64,000 bases of DNA. Source: Drosophila pseudoobscura (lineage: Eukaryota; Arthropoda; Insecta; Diptera; Drosophilidae). The translations under genes and the position numbers were made by a program. The notes beneath the pieces were generated by a model that was not told the DNA's origin, made no database searches, and saw only the letters and a list, made by a program, of their open reading frames with translations. The stretch covers positions 7,254,001-7,318,000 of the forward strand of contig NC_046679.1 in assembly GCF_009870125.1 (NCBI RefSeq). Direction: 5' to 3'. Shown here in pieces: positions 8,611 through 23,245 of the stretch; the stretch's first letter is position 1; every line of letters starts with the position of its first letter.

Positions 8611-10830
8611 AGGCAGCCATAATTTCTTTTGGATAATTATTACCCGTCTGAATTTTGTTGTAGCTGACTCTGTGAAATTTTTGCTTGGATTTCGGTATTT
8701 TCTGCTCGTTTGCATAAACACCTAGCGGATAATTTTAACATATATAAATATATATATATATTTCTCAACTTAAATACTTAATTTAGGAAATTTTTTTGCA
8801 ACTTTCCTTGGTCTAAACAAAGCAGCGGAAAGACCACTTCTTTTTGTTTGTTTTTTTGGTAAAATATTTTTGTATGCGTTTTGGGTTACAGTTATACAAT
8901 GTGGCTTGGGAAGTCTTAGGAATGCAAAATCAGTAACACGACCTGCATTAGGTAATGCAAGCCCTGACCGATCTGGCAAGTGATAAACTTCGATACGAGG
9001 TGACTCAAGAATTAATGGACGGCCAATGGGAAATTCCCGCATGACTCAAAAGCGAAAAGTGCCTACAATTTGTTTGGCAAAATATCAACCCCTTTATGAT
9101 AGATTTTCTTAAGAAAGAAATGTTGAAATAGAAAACTGTCACAAATTGTAAAAACAATTATATTTATCCATATTTTGTTGGTGGAAGTATTTCTCTTTGA
9201 AAGATGTTAAGCCTTTTTATGGGTTTCTTCATTTATGAGCACCTGATTTCTGATGCCCCGCCTTCCCCGGGCCTGTCACCGAGACGTAACTCTCCAGAAA
9301 TTGCCATGAATGAAATTCGCATTTCATTGCAAACCGTCGACGATTGACAGCCACAACTTGGCCGGTGGCCGGTTTTCACACATGCGCGAATGTATCTGTA
9401 TCTTTGTGCGGTGCGGTTCGGTGTGGTTTTCCACCATCAACAACGACAATAGCTACGCACGTTCGCGGGCAACAACAACTAAAAGAAATTGTCAATAAAG
9501 TGTAAAAGGAGGCAAGGCATGAAACAAAAATGGCTTGGCCAGAGTGAAACGTGTTCCAGCCCAGGCTCAAACGCAGACTCAGACGCAGACTCAGGCCCAG
9601 CCCATGGCATCGATCGAGTGCAACGCGTCTGTCTGGCCGTAAAATTTGTATTAACTATTCGCTAGACTATTCGCATTCGTACTTTCACAAAAACTCGTTC
9701 GAACAAATGGCACAAATATGAGCATTTTATTTTCCCCCCATTTTTTTTTGTCGTTTTATGCAATTTTTTGCGAGACTTTTCCCGCATTAGCAAATCAAGC
9801 GAACAAACAAGAAGTTTGTCAACGCTAAAAAAATGCATTTCGGCACGTATTCGAGAGGCAGAGGGAGGTCTCAGAGGGGGGGAGAAGGGCCGCCCCCGTT
9901 ACGCAGTCTGGCAAAAGAAATTAAGCCCCAACTGAACTGAACAATAATTATGCACATTAAAGCCGGACTTCAACTTTTCACTTTTCCATCGACCGTTTGG
10001 CATTTTCAAGGCACGCATTGGTGTACTGCTGTTGTTTCCAAATATATATTATAATTGCTGTTTGTGTATTACCCAGCACTGAGTATGGCTCCATTGCTGT
10101 TTGCATAATAATCGAAATGAGGCGGGCTTAAACCTTGACTGTAATTTATTTTCTGTCTGTGGTCAGTGTTTTTTTCTTTTCTTTTCTTTCCAATACTTTT
10201 CCCCAAGCTTCATATTTTTATTTTTATTTTTTTCTGAGCCCAAGCTGGAGATAAGCGAAACGTGATTGATTAAAGACAAGTCGAGAGGGCGTTGAGATAT
10301 GGCAGCTCTGGGACTGCCACTGGGTCTAGGTCTCACTGGGGGTCCGTCTCTTATCTGTTGCTCGGTTGTTGGTGATTTATCATCATCGTAATATTTTGCT
10401 TTTTATTCGCTAGATAAACAACCGCCAAAGATTTTGCGATATTAAAGTGCTTTTTCTTGCTTTAAGGAAATTTAAAAAATTTTAAAAATATTATGATTTA
10501 GTTACTAGCTTTAATTGTGATCGGTTTGAAGCGTGACTAAGATTGTATCTGAGCTTAAGGTTTGTGGATCTGTAATGGATCTGCGAATATTTGTTATATT
10601 CCTGGAAAATTCTATGGGAAACGTATTTATTTTGTGGCCAGCCCCCGGCTCACTCGCCACGCCCGCTCGCGCCGATATGAGTAAAATACTGAACGATGAC
10701 TCGAAACATTTGTATATATACAATAAAGAGACACTTTCACCAAATAAAATCGATCATTAATGCAAGATATAAATCAGTTTCTCAATTTAATTGGTAACTG
10801 GATATTTGTTAGATATTTTTTTGTCTGACT

Positions 10831-10946
10831 TTTAAAATATTTTAGTAGTTTCCAACAAAAATTCTTTGAATAATTATATGCATGGGGAGTAAATCTTACT
10901 TTTAAATATTTTGGCAGCTTCCAACCAAAATTCTTTGACTAATTAG
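10831..10946 (+). repeat. Diverged direct repeat, two copies about 69 bp apart
   Basis: Copies at about 10831-10877 and 10900-10946 share TTTTAAA, ATATTTT, GTTTCCAAC or CTTCCAACC, AAAATTCTTTGA and TAATTA in the same order. They are old and diverged. Confidence 0.7.
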
Positions 10947-13900
10947 GGAGACATGAAAAGTATATAATACTTATATGATATATACACAATATAATACTCA
11001 TACTCGCTATACTTCAAGCCCCTCCCTCCCTATGGTCATGATACGCACTGTCACGACTTGATGCCATGCGTTTCCGAATCTTGAAAAGTTCCGTTTCCTC
11101 TCCAACACCTTTTTTTGTGACAAAAATAAACAATAACTCAAGAGATCCAACAATGATCACTTCGTACAGTAAATCATCTTGTTATTCAGTTTCTCCCTCT
11201 ACCTCCCGCCCTCCCTCTACCTGTCTATTGCTCTCTCTCTCCCTCTCTTCGCCATTTGCGGCACGACAGGCGACGGCGGCCGGGAGAAAGTTTTTCTTTT
11301 TCTTTGCCAAACTCGAAAAATAAAACCAAAAGAAATTAACGCTAAAAAAAATGTAAAGCTCAAACAAAGGCCAGAAAACGCAACAAAACTGTTAAGTGTG
11401 CAATGCAAACATGTGGTTATATATATATACTATATATATGTACATATGTACAGTGTGTATCGACTTATATAAGACAGCGATGGGCATTAAAAACGCATAA
11501 CAATTAATTGTGTTCAAAAAACAATCGACACGGCGACAGCAAATGAATCAAAAGTGTGTTGAACCACCCAAAATCCACCTGGCCAACCCACCGGCAGGCA
11601 CCTGTGCCATCGCACAGCAGGAAAACAACAGGAAAAATGGCAAACAGCTTGAAAATATGATTTGTTTTTGCCTTCTGTTTTCGTCTGCCTCTGGGACACA
11701 CATTCCACGCATTGTCATAAAAGTAAATTGCTTAATTTATGCCACAAATGTGTCGTCAAAGGGGGTATGGGGTGCGACGAGGCGACACTTTCTACGAAAC
11801 CGCACCTAAGCGCAGCTTTGAGCGCGATTCTTGCGTAAGCGACTTTAAACGCATGCAAAACGCGTGCAACGAAAGCCACAATTGAGGCGCTGCAGAGCGT
11901 CCGCCTTACATCAGAGTTGACCTGAGGTCAAAGCAGTGGCTCCCTAATTAACTGATAAAGGCCAATAATTGAAGTAGAGCCAGGGAGAGCTTTCCCCCCA
12001 AAGGCAGTGGAACAAATCAATAGGAAATTGTAAATAATTGTGGAAAAACTTAAGGTCTGACCCTCATTATTGCTTTATCAGCAGTGGGCAGAGGGACAGG
12101 GCGGTGGGAAGCTCTTTTGACAGTCTGCAATTTATTGTTATGCTGGAAAATGGGGAAAATTCTCAAGTGCCTTGATTTCGTAGGCAGACAGAAAGCCATT
12201 TCCATTTCTATTTTTGGTCTAGAGGAAAAAACCCTCTTCTTTGGGTTTGGGGGGAAAAAGAATGGCGAGAGAGAAGCGTTTTCAATTGGAGAATCTGTTT
12301 GCCAGATAAATATTTATATATCACATGGGATATTGATGCAACAACAAGAAAACTCCATCAAGATGGATCTGTATCTGTATCTGGTGCTGGTTCACGGGTG
12401 TTAATGTCATTTCAATTATATTCAGTAAAAGTAATTTGGGAAGAGAAAGAGTCGGGAAGGTGAGAGATATGAGAAGAAAAAAATGAAAAATGAAAGCGTT
12501 CTTAATTGCCAGAGGAGACGCGACACGGCATTGTGTGAGTGGATTTTCTCACTCGCCCCCGTACCGCCTCCTGCGATGCATGTGCATGGAGGAAAAAAAA
12601 ACACAATCCTCGAATCAAATTGAAAATTTATTTGCGCATGCGCAGCGTCTGCGCACGCCAATCCAAAGCCCAATTGTATCTGTATCTTTCACTCTCCCGG
12701 ACCGGCAGACATTTTCTAATGTGCATGGAAAATAATTGAAAAGCAAAGAGTGGCAGCAACAGCAACAGCAACAGCACCAAATTGAATTATAATTTCAATT
12801 ATGAACCGTTGAAAGCGGAAGAAAAGCCTCGGTCCACACTCGGTCCACTCTCTGGCCAACAAAGAGCCCATTGAGATCGGAGAGCGGCCACAACTGTAAA
12901 TGAGGTTGCGACCAGCAGCAGCAGCACAGATACAATCTGCAGCTGCCCCTGCCACTGCCCCTACCCCCCCACCCCTGGGGCCGTGTCAATCAAGAAGAAC
13001 AGTAAAATGCTTCTAACGCCGCTCTCGAGTGAAATGCCTGACGATCCACAGCAAAGTCCCATCTCAATCTACATTCTCGCGATCCCAATCTCGATCTTGG
13101 CCAGCTTTAATTGCTGCCTAATGGCCGAGTGAGGCCCGAGGCCCTACAGCCATGCGCCATGTGGGTCAGGTCAGCGATGCGTCAGCGACTGGCGACTGTC
13201 AAAAGCTATGAAAAATAGTGATCTGTCAATAGTTGAAGCGCCATTTGGTAACACTTTATGAGTGCATCTCTGAGGCCTTGCATAATGGTTTTTGTAAAGT
13301 CTTCTGCAACTGCATTTTCCCTTTCAATTGTGTGTCGGTGTGTCCCAATCACTCCCGAAGGGAGGAGCTTGCGGCTTATGGCCGTACCAAATTTTGGTCT
13401 GGTATTTATGGCCTTGAATTGTGGTCAAGTCGGGTTCGGGGCTCTGTCTCTGTGTCTGCATGATTTCATCGTCGTTTCACACTTTGGGAATAGAGCCGCC
13501 AAAGCAGCAAAAGATGGCGAAGAAGGCGGAGAGGTAGGGCAGGGAAAAAAAACTTGTCAACGACTTTGTGGCTCATTATAATTTTCGCCACAAAATCGAT
13601 GACTAAACGAACGCAATCAGGTTTTGTGCCACAGGTTTTTGTGTTTTTTTTTTTTCACTAGAATTCACAATCATTGATTGCTTTGGTTTTGGTTTTTTAC
13701 TCTCTATGGTCTGCGGAGTGGTGTTAATTGTCGAATTAACTTGGCCAAAAACAGCTGCCAGTCCGAGCTCATTATGGTAGAGGGTTTCATGGGAAGTTTG
13801 CCACTAAAATGGGAGAGTATTTGGAACCCGAGAGCTGGCTGAGGGCCCTGGATCTGGGCCTCTATTTGCATACCAATTAGTGCCAGAATTATGAAGATTT

Positions 13901-14521
13901 CTTGCCAAAATTGGACACAAACCCCACTATCTTTAGGTGTTACAACTTACCTCTACAGATCCTAGATCTTTCAATACACAAATCCAATACAAAAAATTTC
14001 CTTTTTTCCCTAAATAAGACTTTAATCTTTTAGGGTATGCCACACTTCGGTTATGTGTGCCACCTTTTTGCCTGAATTTCATAAAGGTTCTTGCTTCATC
14101 GCACAACACAGATGGCGCCGCTTGCCACTTGCCACTTGCCTGCTGCCTGCCGCTAATTGAATTAATTTCTGCACTTGTTGCCGACACACAATGCAGTTTT
14201 TCATTCGCATAATTATCAGACATTGATTATGAACTCATTGAGGCATGCCACACAATTTATTTACTGGTAGCTCTGAACAGATTTCCTTGTTTTATGGGCA
14301 CCGATCGAAGTCGAAGTCGATGGCGGCGGCGGACCAGTTCCGGATCCACTGGACGGAATGGTAATGGCTAATAATTGCAAGCCACGATTTCGCAAAAGAG
14401 AGCCGCCACAGAGCGAGAGAGCGAGAGAGAGAGAGGGAGAGTGATGGACAACCCGACATCAATAAAAAGTGCGCTTAATCAATAAGAAAAACCACTCTGA
14501 TTGCCGGCGATAGTTGGAGCT

Positions 14522-14650
14522 CCAAGAGGGTTCCTGGTGCCTCCTCACTGGTGCCTCCTCTCTGGTGCCTCCCCACTGGTGCCTCCTCCCTGGTGCCTCC
14601 TCACTGGTGCCTCCTTACTGGTGCCTCCCCACTGGTGCCTCCTCCCTTAT
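14522..14650 (+). repeat. GC-rich minisatellite, about 14 bp unit
   Basis: About eight tandem copies of CTGGTGCCTCCTCA and close variants. The array is open in several frames because of the repeat; the encoded P/W/C-rich peptides have no independent support. Confidence 0.9.
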
Positions 14651-16109
14651 GCCTGGTCCCTGCTGATCTTCAATTTATGGGCCACAATGTGTGTGTAATT
14701 CCTTCAGAGTCACGTTCATTCCGCTTAAGATTGCCGGCAATTCCCAAATCGATCCAAATCGAACTTCAAAACTCGTGATTTAGTGAATGCTTTCGAGTCG
14801 CTTCACTTCCTGCGGCGGCACGAGCAGTGAGGAGGCATGCGGCATGAAGCAGTTATCCAGCCATAATTCTAAAATGTTGCCACTTTGATTTAGGACTTGG
14901 TAGGCAGCTGCCACAGCTGCCACAGACGCTGCTGCTGCATCTGGTGTGGGCTGCAGCTGAAGTTGGACTTTGGCCTGTCTTGCAACAGCAGCCGTGTGGG
15001 CGTGGGGCAAGTGAAAACATTTCGAAAGTAGTTTGAAGTGGTTCTCTTTCTCTCTCCCTCTCTCTCTCTCTTTATTTGGAGCAGCCTCTTATTTACTGGC
15101 AAATCGCATTGATTTATGGCGCCATGGAATAAATAATTACCAACTTTGTTGGCCTTCAAATGGCCAGGGTTCAGGCCAGAACTGTGGTCTAAGGTGTTTG
15201 TTTGGGATGGATTTTCCATGATTTACAGCTTGTGCAAGTAGCTCTAACGATTTTCTTTGAGGATACAGCATTCTATCTATAATTCTAAGGCCTTTCCTTG
15301 AGACATTTTCAGCTCTAAGTGCGCACCTTACAGTTTTGATCTAGGCACCTCAAAACCATCCAAAACTATTGGTTTATATATCATACAAACCCTCTTCAAT
15401 CCTAGACATTCTTTCCACTGAAACTCCGCTGATTTCAAAGCATATTTTCTAAAGAAATACTACTGTTCATATCACTTACAGTCTGAATCATTTGCAAACA
15501 AACTTTTCCCCCTGGAAATACACCAACCATGCAACGCCCCGCAGGCATTGAGTCACTTGTGTGGCTCACTTTTGTTTAACCAACAATTAGGCACAATTAC
15601 AGTGGTTTTAGCAATTAAATATTGAAAACCAGTTTCAGTGGCCTGGCCAGAGGAAATGCAACAATTTCCACAGCATTTCCTCAAATGGATAGGATTCGAT
15701 TCGGGCTTCGAGTATCATTGGAAAACAAACAGAAACTATTATTTCATTATTAATTAATTTCTTTTTGGGGTGTTGCTAATTTGCTGGCATTTAGGCAATC
15801 AGATTCGATGTGAAATTTGTTGCAATTAGCGTGGATTTTAGATTGGTAATCGAGAGCGACAACTGGTAATTATGCAACTGGAAAAACCCCATGCACACAT
15901 GCCCCAAAAAGTATCTGTCAGATACTTTAATTTAATTTACTTGCATGGAATGAAATCTCCGATTTTGGGCTTTCATTCACATAACACTGACATAAGCCGC
16001 TTTCCATTTCAGCTTCCTGCTTACTGTTATGATATGGACTGTACCCAGAGACCCACATCAATCGTTCAAGTGTGGCAAAGATGAATGATTCGATTTTTGT
16101 GAGACTTTT

Positions 16110-16128
16110 GGGGGGGGGGGGGGGGGGG
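16110..16128 (+). repeat. Poly-G run, 19 bases
   Basis: Nineteen consecutive G. Such a long G run is unusual in fly DNA and is also a place where assembly length errors occur. Confidence 0.9.
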
Positions 16129-18204
16129 AATGCAAAGGCGATCGAGCGTTCCTCGAGAAGCCTCTCCCCCCCTCTTGGAGTGTGTGCCACTGCCCTCCCT
16201 CTCCGGCAGTCTTTTCTGCAGATGAACGACCTCAATGAGGTCTGCATTCTCATTCTCCCAGCTCTCAGATGGACTCGAAGGGGGAAGCTCCCTCGTCGGC
16301 ACTTGAGTGTTTTCAATTGCCAGTGCGCCCGGGCAGTAGGGCGGGGCGGGGCGGGGGGGTAGCGGGTGTTACAGTAACCCTATAGCCATTAGCATCATCT
16401 ACTGCTACTTCCAATCCCCCTTCCCCCTCTCTCTACCCACTTTAATGCGTTTGGCCCTTGCTGAAGTCCATTCAGGCCATCGACTGCAATTATGCCCTGG
16501 AATCTCTAGCCCCCCCTCTCTCCCCCTCTCTCCACCCCTCTCGTTCCTGATTGATTCGCTTGTGGCATGCATGCGTTTGTTGGTTTTTGCCTCCGCCAAA
16601 CAATCCAAATATTTTCCCATTTTCCAAGCCAGCCGGCAAAAAAAAAGCAAATAAACAAAGGCCTGGCATTATCAAGGGGAAGGCTTTTGCCCAAAAGGTC
16701 ATGTATGGAATTTCACAATATAAAACCCCTCCCCCCCCTCCCCTCCTCACCCCGTAGATGAATATGCATAAATCCATGAGGAAAATAATGAAGACGATGA
16801 TACTGATGATCAGGCAATGACCGAGGTTCATTTTACATCCCATTCAGAGCTCGGACCAACGGCTTTTGTGAATGTTTTATGCCACTCGCTCTTGACCGGT
16901 TTGTACAGCTATCGGAGGGGCCAGCAAGAAAAGCCATAGACGGCCACAGATACGGCTATACGGCTACCCAAGAAGCCGCATCAGCCGCACAGCAAAAAAC
17001 AAAAACGAAACATTTTGCAATGCGACGAGGTCAAGGGGTGCCCCGAGATTAAGTCGAGAAAAACCTACAATCCAATGTGACCCGCTACTGGAAATCTCAA
17101 GCCACAAAGCAAAAAAAAAAACACGGCTTAGACCCATTAACCTTAGCTTAAGGCGCAATCAAAAAACGCTCAATGGTCTCAATGCTTTGAGCCGCCTCTG
17201 GCCAACACTTAATATTCCAAAATATTTGTTGTATTTTCTTTGATATGTATTTGTTTGGACAATTACAGCGAAGGCTAAGGTTGAATCTAGCCACAGCGTG
17301 GGCGCCTGTTAAAGGCCAAGCAAACATGGCAAAAATATGGCCAACAAGCGGCCTGGCAATGAATGCAATGAAGGTGGGAAAAAGGCTGTATCTTATGGTG
17401 TGGCAGAGTCCCCAAAAAAATGCAATGAAAGTGGCAGGGGGGTCGCCATTTGTGGGGGGATAAAGGGGTCTACAGCCAGCAAGAGAAGTGGCATATGGAA
17501 GGGCATTTTGATGGAAATATAAGTTTATTTGAATGGGATATTATTTAGTACTCAATCCAAGACGTTTGGAGGGTCGGACCAAAGCTTCTCCTGAGTCCTT
17601 TCTTTGAGATCACACTCTTATGAGTAGAAGGGGCTCAGAAGATTGAATCGTTTTAAGATCATTCGGATTGATGATTGATATCTAGACGTGGTGCATTATC
17701 CTTCTCGATACCAGATCCTCCAGCACTGCTCTGCTGGAACTACTAGCCTGAAAAGGGCGCCTTCCGGCCATGCCAAGAGCACTTTTCACAGTCACAATAA
17801 AACAATTCTAGACACAAAAGAACCCAGAGACGAAGACAGACTTGCTTAACTGCCTGTTAATCTGACTGTTATCACTTGCTCGCCTGCACAGAGCAGGAAA
17901 TCAGCAGGATGCTGTCAATTACAATTACGTGAATTGCATAATGGCAGTGGCAGAGCCACAGCCAGAGGCATGCAGGCCACAAGGTGGCATCACTTTCCAC
18001 GTAGCCGAGCTGCACATTAGCTTTCATTGGGCAATTGTCTTGGAATAGATATAAGTAGGCATGGCAGCCAGCAGGAAGAGTGGAATTCAAAGAATACTCA
18101 GGAAGAGAGCCGCAGCAGCAGAGATCTCTCTCTGGGGCGACACGCGCGGCATAACGCAAGCGGAACTGATCACTTAAGGGTGCCCCCATGGCCAGGTGTG
18201 GGGC

Positions 18205-18216
18205 GGGGGGGGGGGG
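18205..18216 (+). repeat. Poly-G run, 12 bases
   Basis: Twelve consecutive G following TGTGGGGC. Confidence 0.9.
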
Positions 18217-19833
18217 AGTATCTAATAATAGCCAGAGGCAAGGGGTACGCACAGCCTAATTATATACGGGAGAAAATGCAGTTCCAGCTCTGGCTTCCAA
18301 CGACGATCTTCCATTGTGTTTCCTCACATTCTTTCCGATGGAAATGCATTTCCATGCAGGCCACTAAAACGCTTTGATTGGAGGGTGCACACAACTGATT
18401 TATGGCTCCACTCCGCCCCCACAACACGGCGGCTTGTCATAAAGATTATGCATTAGAAGAAAGCTCAAACCTTGAGCTCATTAAAAATTCAAATATAAAT
18501 ATGTTACGGTAATATTTTGTGGCCGGAAAAAAGAGTTTAATTTGGAGATGGAGATGTGTAGAATACTCGTAGATTGAGTGGCCAAGAATGCTTTCACTAT
18601 CCCTTCGTGGAGGGGCTCTGTGGGGCATGCCTCGCTGGTCAACGAAACTGAAATATTTCGGTAAAGTGTGCCACAGCCACCGCAGAGACGAGACTTTAAT
18701 TATGATGCGAATACGATGCCCACTAGCCACGCACAGTGCGCGTCATATGTGTATAGTTAATTAGGTTCTGTCTGTCCGTGTGTGTGTGTGTGGAGCCTGG
18801 GGCCCCAGGCCTGCTCTGACTGGTAGGTAGTTCTATTTTATTCATAAGCACATAATTATGTTCCAGAGACGCTCTCGAACTTGGGGGTCATTCAACTCCC
18901 GATCAATCACTCTGTTAGAGCCCCTCGATTCTTCTTTTGTTCCGTGGCTCGCCTTTCTATAAATTTCTTTCAAGATCTACCCCATGGTATGTATCTGTGT
19001 GTGCGCATTACGCGGTTTCGTGGCTAATTAACAGCGCAAAAATACCTTTTCAATGCCCTGTTTGTCCCAGGGTCTTGCTTAGAAATGCAAATTACCAAAA
19101 CTCTGACTCTGACTCTGACTAAAGCGGAAAAGGCAGCAGCCGAAACGGACAAAGAACAGTGAAGGGAAGCTCTTTGTTCGGATCCGGTACGGATTCTCTA
19201 TCTCAGATGCTGCCAAAGGTCTAATTAAATGGCAACGATTTGGCTTTAGTGCAATTTGCGTTGACTCGAATCTCTGGCCCGGTCAAGGTGAAAGTTGCGA
19301 CACCTGCGACACGGGCAGCCATGATAGATTACCCTGCTTTTGCAGCTTTTGCAGCTCTGAATCTTTTTGACAAATTAATTGTGCGGCTAAGCAGCAATTT
19401 GCGGCAATTTTCATGCTGATCCGACTGGAAAGCCGCCTCTGCTGCAGTGTCAATGCCTTAACTAAATTGACTGCAACTTCATTTGCGACTGCGACACACC
19501 CGCAGGGAGGGAGCGATGTGTAGCCAAAAGTTTTCTGCTCCATTGAAGCATTCGATTGAGAGGCCCCAAGACATGCCCGTTGCCTGCTGCCTGAAGAAAG
19601 TTGCAGCACTGGCAGCAGTGGCAATGACACACTGCGCGTCGCATCTGCATTTGAATTGCATTGGGGGCTTTGGCTTTGGCTTTGGTCACTTAACGGTTAG
19701 CAGAGAACGGCAACGGGTTTTGTGCCACCGTCCATCCACAAGAAGGTGTCATAAGCGGGTATTCATGGGATCAGCAGAGGTATCTCTATGTATCTTTACG
19801 AGAAGTTGTGGAATTCCAATCATTTTAATTATT

Positions 19834-19857
19834 ACCATGGTCCATGGTCCATGGTCC
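19834..19857. repeat. Tandem CCATGGT repeat
   Basis: Three tandem copies of the near-palindromic heptamer CCATGGT. Confidence 0.85.
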
Positions 19858-20419
19858 CCCCCTCGGCTACGCCTCTGCGCTGTGCAGCCGCCTCGAAGAG
19901 TGAGTTTTTAGAACCGGTTAACTGTTTTCTGATGACACTTACAGTTATTTTCAAATAAAAGCCATCGCGAGCTCTTCGCTTCGACTGTGACTTATGTAAA
20001 AATCTACGAATTCGAAAGCCAAACAGAATGCAAAGCCAATTTACAGACAAATATGAAATTATTGGTGTTGGAAAGCAATAAAAAAAAGCCTGTAAACTTA
20101 AAGACTTAGAACAGTAAAAGAACAATTTTACTTGAAAGTTTTAGGAGTTTATGCTTCCATAAATCTGCAGTGGTAGGGGGGTTTCTAGTTAAACAAAAGT
20201 TCAGGGAATAAGCACACATTTAAGAGAACAATTTACTAAAGACTTTTTTGGGTATATTCAGGCGATACTCGTTCTACTTTGTTCCTACTTGAAAGCACTG
20301 CCAGAACCATTCGGAACATGTGAGTCGAGGTCCACGTGCCGCGACGCTAACATACCCGGTACTCATGTTATTTGCGTGCTTGAAGATTTGGTAGCAAGCC
20401 ACAGAGAGCAACAGAGTCT

Positions 20420-20690
20420 GTTGAGATAACAGAGCAAGAAGCAGCTCCAGTAACAGAGCAATTAATAGAGCAAGCAACGGAGCAAGTAACAGAGCAAGTA
20501 GCAGAGCAAGCAACAGAACAAGCAACAGAGTAAGCAACAGAACAAGCAACAGAGCAGGTAGCAGGGCAAGAAGCAGAGCAAGCAGCAGCTCACTTAACAG
20601 AGCAAGCAGCAGCGCACGTAACAGAGCAAGCAGCAGCTCACGTAACAGAGCAGGCAGCATAGCTAGCAACAGAGCAAGTAACAGAGAGAG
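20420..20690 (+). repeat. AGCAACAGAGCA minisatellite
   Basis: About 270 bp of a 12 bp unit built from AGCAACAGAGCA and AGCAAGTAACAG type variants, ending in a GA tract. The minus-strand frame gives a long leucine/alanine string, which is a translation of the repeat and not a protein. Confidence 0.9.
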
Positions 20691-22023
20691 AGAGACTAGA
20701 AGCGGCCGTAGAACAAGGAAAGGAGACAAACCAGCATCAACGATCGACGTCAATTAATTCGTTGTCAAATTATTTGTACTCAGCACAGCGGCCATTGCAA
20801 TCAAAGCCAATCTTAAATAATAATCATAAAAAAGACAAAATAGAACAACGCAAAACCCGGGGCCTCATGGGACCCTAAAAGGATTGGTTCAAAAGCTCAT
20901 TTCTCTGGCATTTAATAATGCTTGAAAGCCAGGTGTTCAAAGAGTCAATCGACAAATGAGCCAGAATACATACAAATCTATCTAAAATCTAGCTATCATA
21001 ATGAACCTATGGTTAAATATTGTCTGCAATCTAGTAGTTACGAGCCTTCTTAATGGTTTTCCATTAGCAAATTTCTCGTATCTTCCAAATTTTGTGGAAT
21101 TTCTGCCTCGTTCCAAACATTTCTTGAATCTTTTTCCTGCTGTTTCCATTAAGCTTAGTCGAAACATCTTTGGGTACTGTGCTGGAAGACAAAATACTGG
21201 AATTTTCGTGAAGACCAAAACAGAACAGACTTCCATCAACAGCCGTCAAAGCTGTTTATAATCCATTTTCTGTTTTGGGAGGCATAATCCCTTTCCTGCT
21301 TGAGTGGCAGCATTTCGTCACCCACTTTGACCTTTGATGGCGTGAATGCAGCAATAACCAGATCTGGGAACAAGGCATTAACCTGGCGTGGGCTCTCCGG
21401 CCAGTCATCTCCAGCGCCATCATCAGCTCCTGGCCCATCGCCATCCCCATCCGCATCTCCATTTCCAGCCCATCAACATCATTGCTGTCGCCGGTCGCCG
21501 GTTGCTGTCGCCTCAACGATGAATGACAATTTTGCAAATGGCTTTGGGTGCATAATTTATGCAGATGCAACTGCAACGGCAACGGCAACGTTGAGCTGCA
21601 AAACTGGCAGCATTTAACGCGTTGACTATTAAGGCGAACTTGTTATGCCACCGAGGAAAAAGGGAGGTGGAGATGGAGAGGTGCCCCCAGCAGTGGCAGC
21701 ATCGCCCATGCATATTCAAACGCCATAATCCCAACGGTATTTTAATGCTAAATGCTTACTCACTCACAGACAGAGAGGGAGATAGAGAGAGAGAGAGAGA
21801 GACGAGACGAGAAAAACCCGTTTTTCCAGTAATGACCTTCGGTGTTGTTTTATTATCACTCCCGCTTCCGCTACGCCCCCTGTGCCCCCCTCTCTCTCCA
21901 AAACCGACTCCATTTGGAGCTCTCTTGGAAATTCCGTTGAATCCCATAACAAAAGCCCATAGTTTATGTTTCTACCGAACGCACACAAAAGTTCTGTTTC
22001 TATCCCACCTTCGGGCCCCACTT

Positions 22024-22084
22024 CCATGCCGGCTAACACCCATTCCGGCTAACACCCATTCCGGCTAACACCCATTCCGGGCAA
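22024..22084 (+). repeat. Tandem repeat, 17 bp unit
   Basis: Three to four copies of GGCTAACACCCATTCC. Confidence 0.88.
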
Positions 22085-23217
22085 CACTTGAATGGATTTG
22101 CCAATATTTCAGCCACAAGTGGAATTTCTCTCGAAACTAATTATCTCTTCAGAGCATTACCAAGAATTAAAAGTCACTTTCGAATCGGTGTCAGAGTCGA
22201 TAAGCGATAATGTTGCACTTGCGGGGGGAGGGGGGCCCATTCTCTCTTCCACCTGCAACTGTCATATTGATTGCCATTTGAGTTTCAAACGCTAAATATG
22301 CAAATAGATACAGGTCGAAGGCGGCCTTGCAGCGGTCACACTTTGCGAGACATAATAATTGGCATTAAAAAAATGAGATTTACAGCCAATCCCCAGAGTC
22401 CAGTCTAGAACAAGTGTGCCATAAAAGCCAGCCACTTACCACTTGGCCAGGTTAACCTTGATGAACAAACAGTGCTCTCTCTCTCTCGCTTAGCCCGTAC
22501 AGAGCTCCGACTGCAACTTGGTCTGCGCCCAGACCGGCTCCCAACAGAATGACAATAAATATTTTCGTCTGAGGAGGACTGGGGTGGAGTGAGGTGTGGA
22601 GGGGGTGGTGTGGGCTGTGGGGCTGATCGATTAACTGCCCCGAAATGCCAGGCACTTGAGAGCTGGTTGCAGGCTCATGAAATATGAGCTCGACGTGCAT
22701 TGAATTCGGGTCATTGGTTGGCCAAAACCCAACAGTCGAGGGGATAGCCGGCGCCTTAAAACATTTTGTAATTCGATTTTGAGCGCGCGCGCTCGCCTGC
22801 CGGCCATTGAACTGCCACCGATTGACGACAATCTCAAACTCAAACTCAATGTTTTATGTTTTCTTTTCTTACGGATTGCTTAATATCTCCCTTTGCAGAG
22901 AGGAAAAACCGGACAGGCCAGCCCGTGAGCCAATCGATAGAGAGAGAGAGAGGGAAAAACGTGACAGTGGGGCCAAAAGTTCAAGCAGGTAAGAGGGAAA
23001 ATTGTTCACACAGAATGCAAAAATGCGTAACCGAAACGTAACTTGGTAAGCGCCGCTGTTGTTGGCTATCTATAATTTACACTTTCGTTGCATGTACAGC
23101 AAAGTGGCAGTGGCATGCCAATTGGCAGGGCTCCCATCCCATGCCACACAAAAAAAAGAAGAAAAAAAAACACTGGTAATTCGAGGCGACTAACAATGTG
23201 TTGTCAGGTGTGGAGAG

Positions 23218-23245
23218 GCACTGGGGATGGGGATGGGGATGGGTC
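23218..23245 (+). repeat. GGGGAT repeat (G-quadruplex capable)
   Basis: Four runs of three or four G separated by AT, a standard intramolecular quadruplex pattern. Confidence 0.8.

Noticed and set aside
8770-9042. 90-codon minus-strand frame with ATG at 9042
   Set aside because: Looked at twice because it starts with a true ATG and is less repetitive than others, but has no recognised motif and no splice or promoter context.
13933-14223. 96-codon minus-strand frame with ATG at 14223
   Set aside because: No family recognised and no supporting context; length is within chance expectation for this much DNA.
14501-14778. Proline/tryptophan/cysteine-rich frames on the plus strand
   Set aside because: Translations of the CTGGTGCCTCCTCA minisatellite in two frames, with no other support.
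20274-20753. 159-codon minus-strand frame, leucine/alanine-rich
   Set aside because: It is a direct translation of the AGCAACAGAGCA minisatellite; composition and periodicity come from the repeat.
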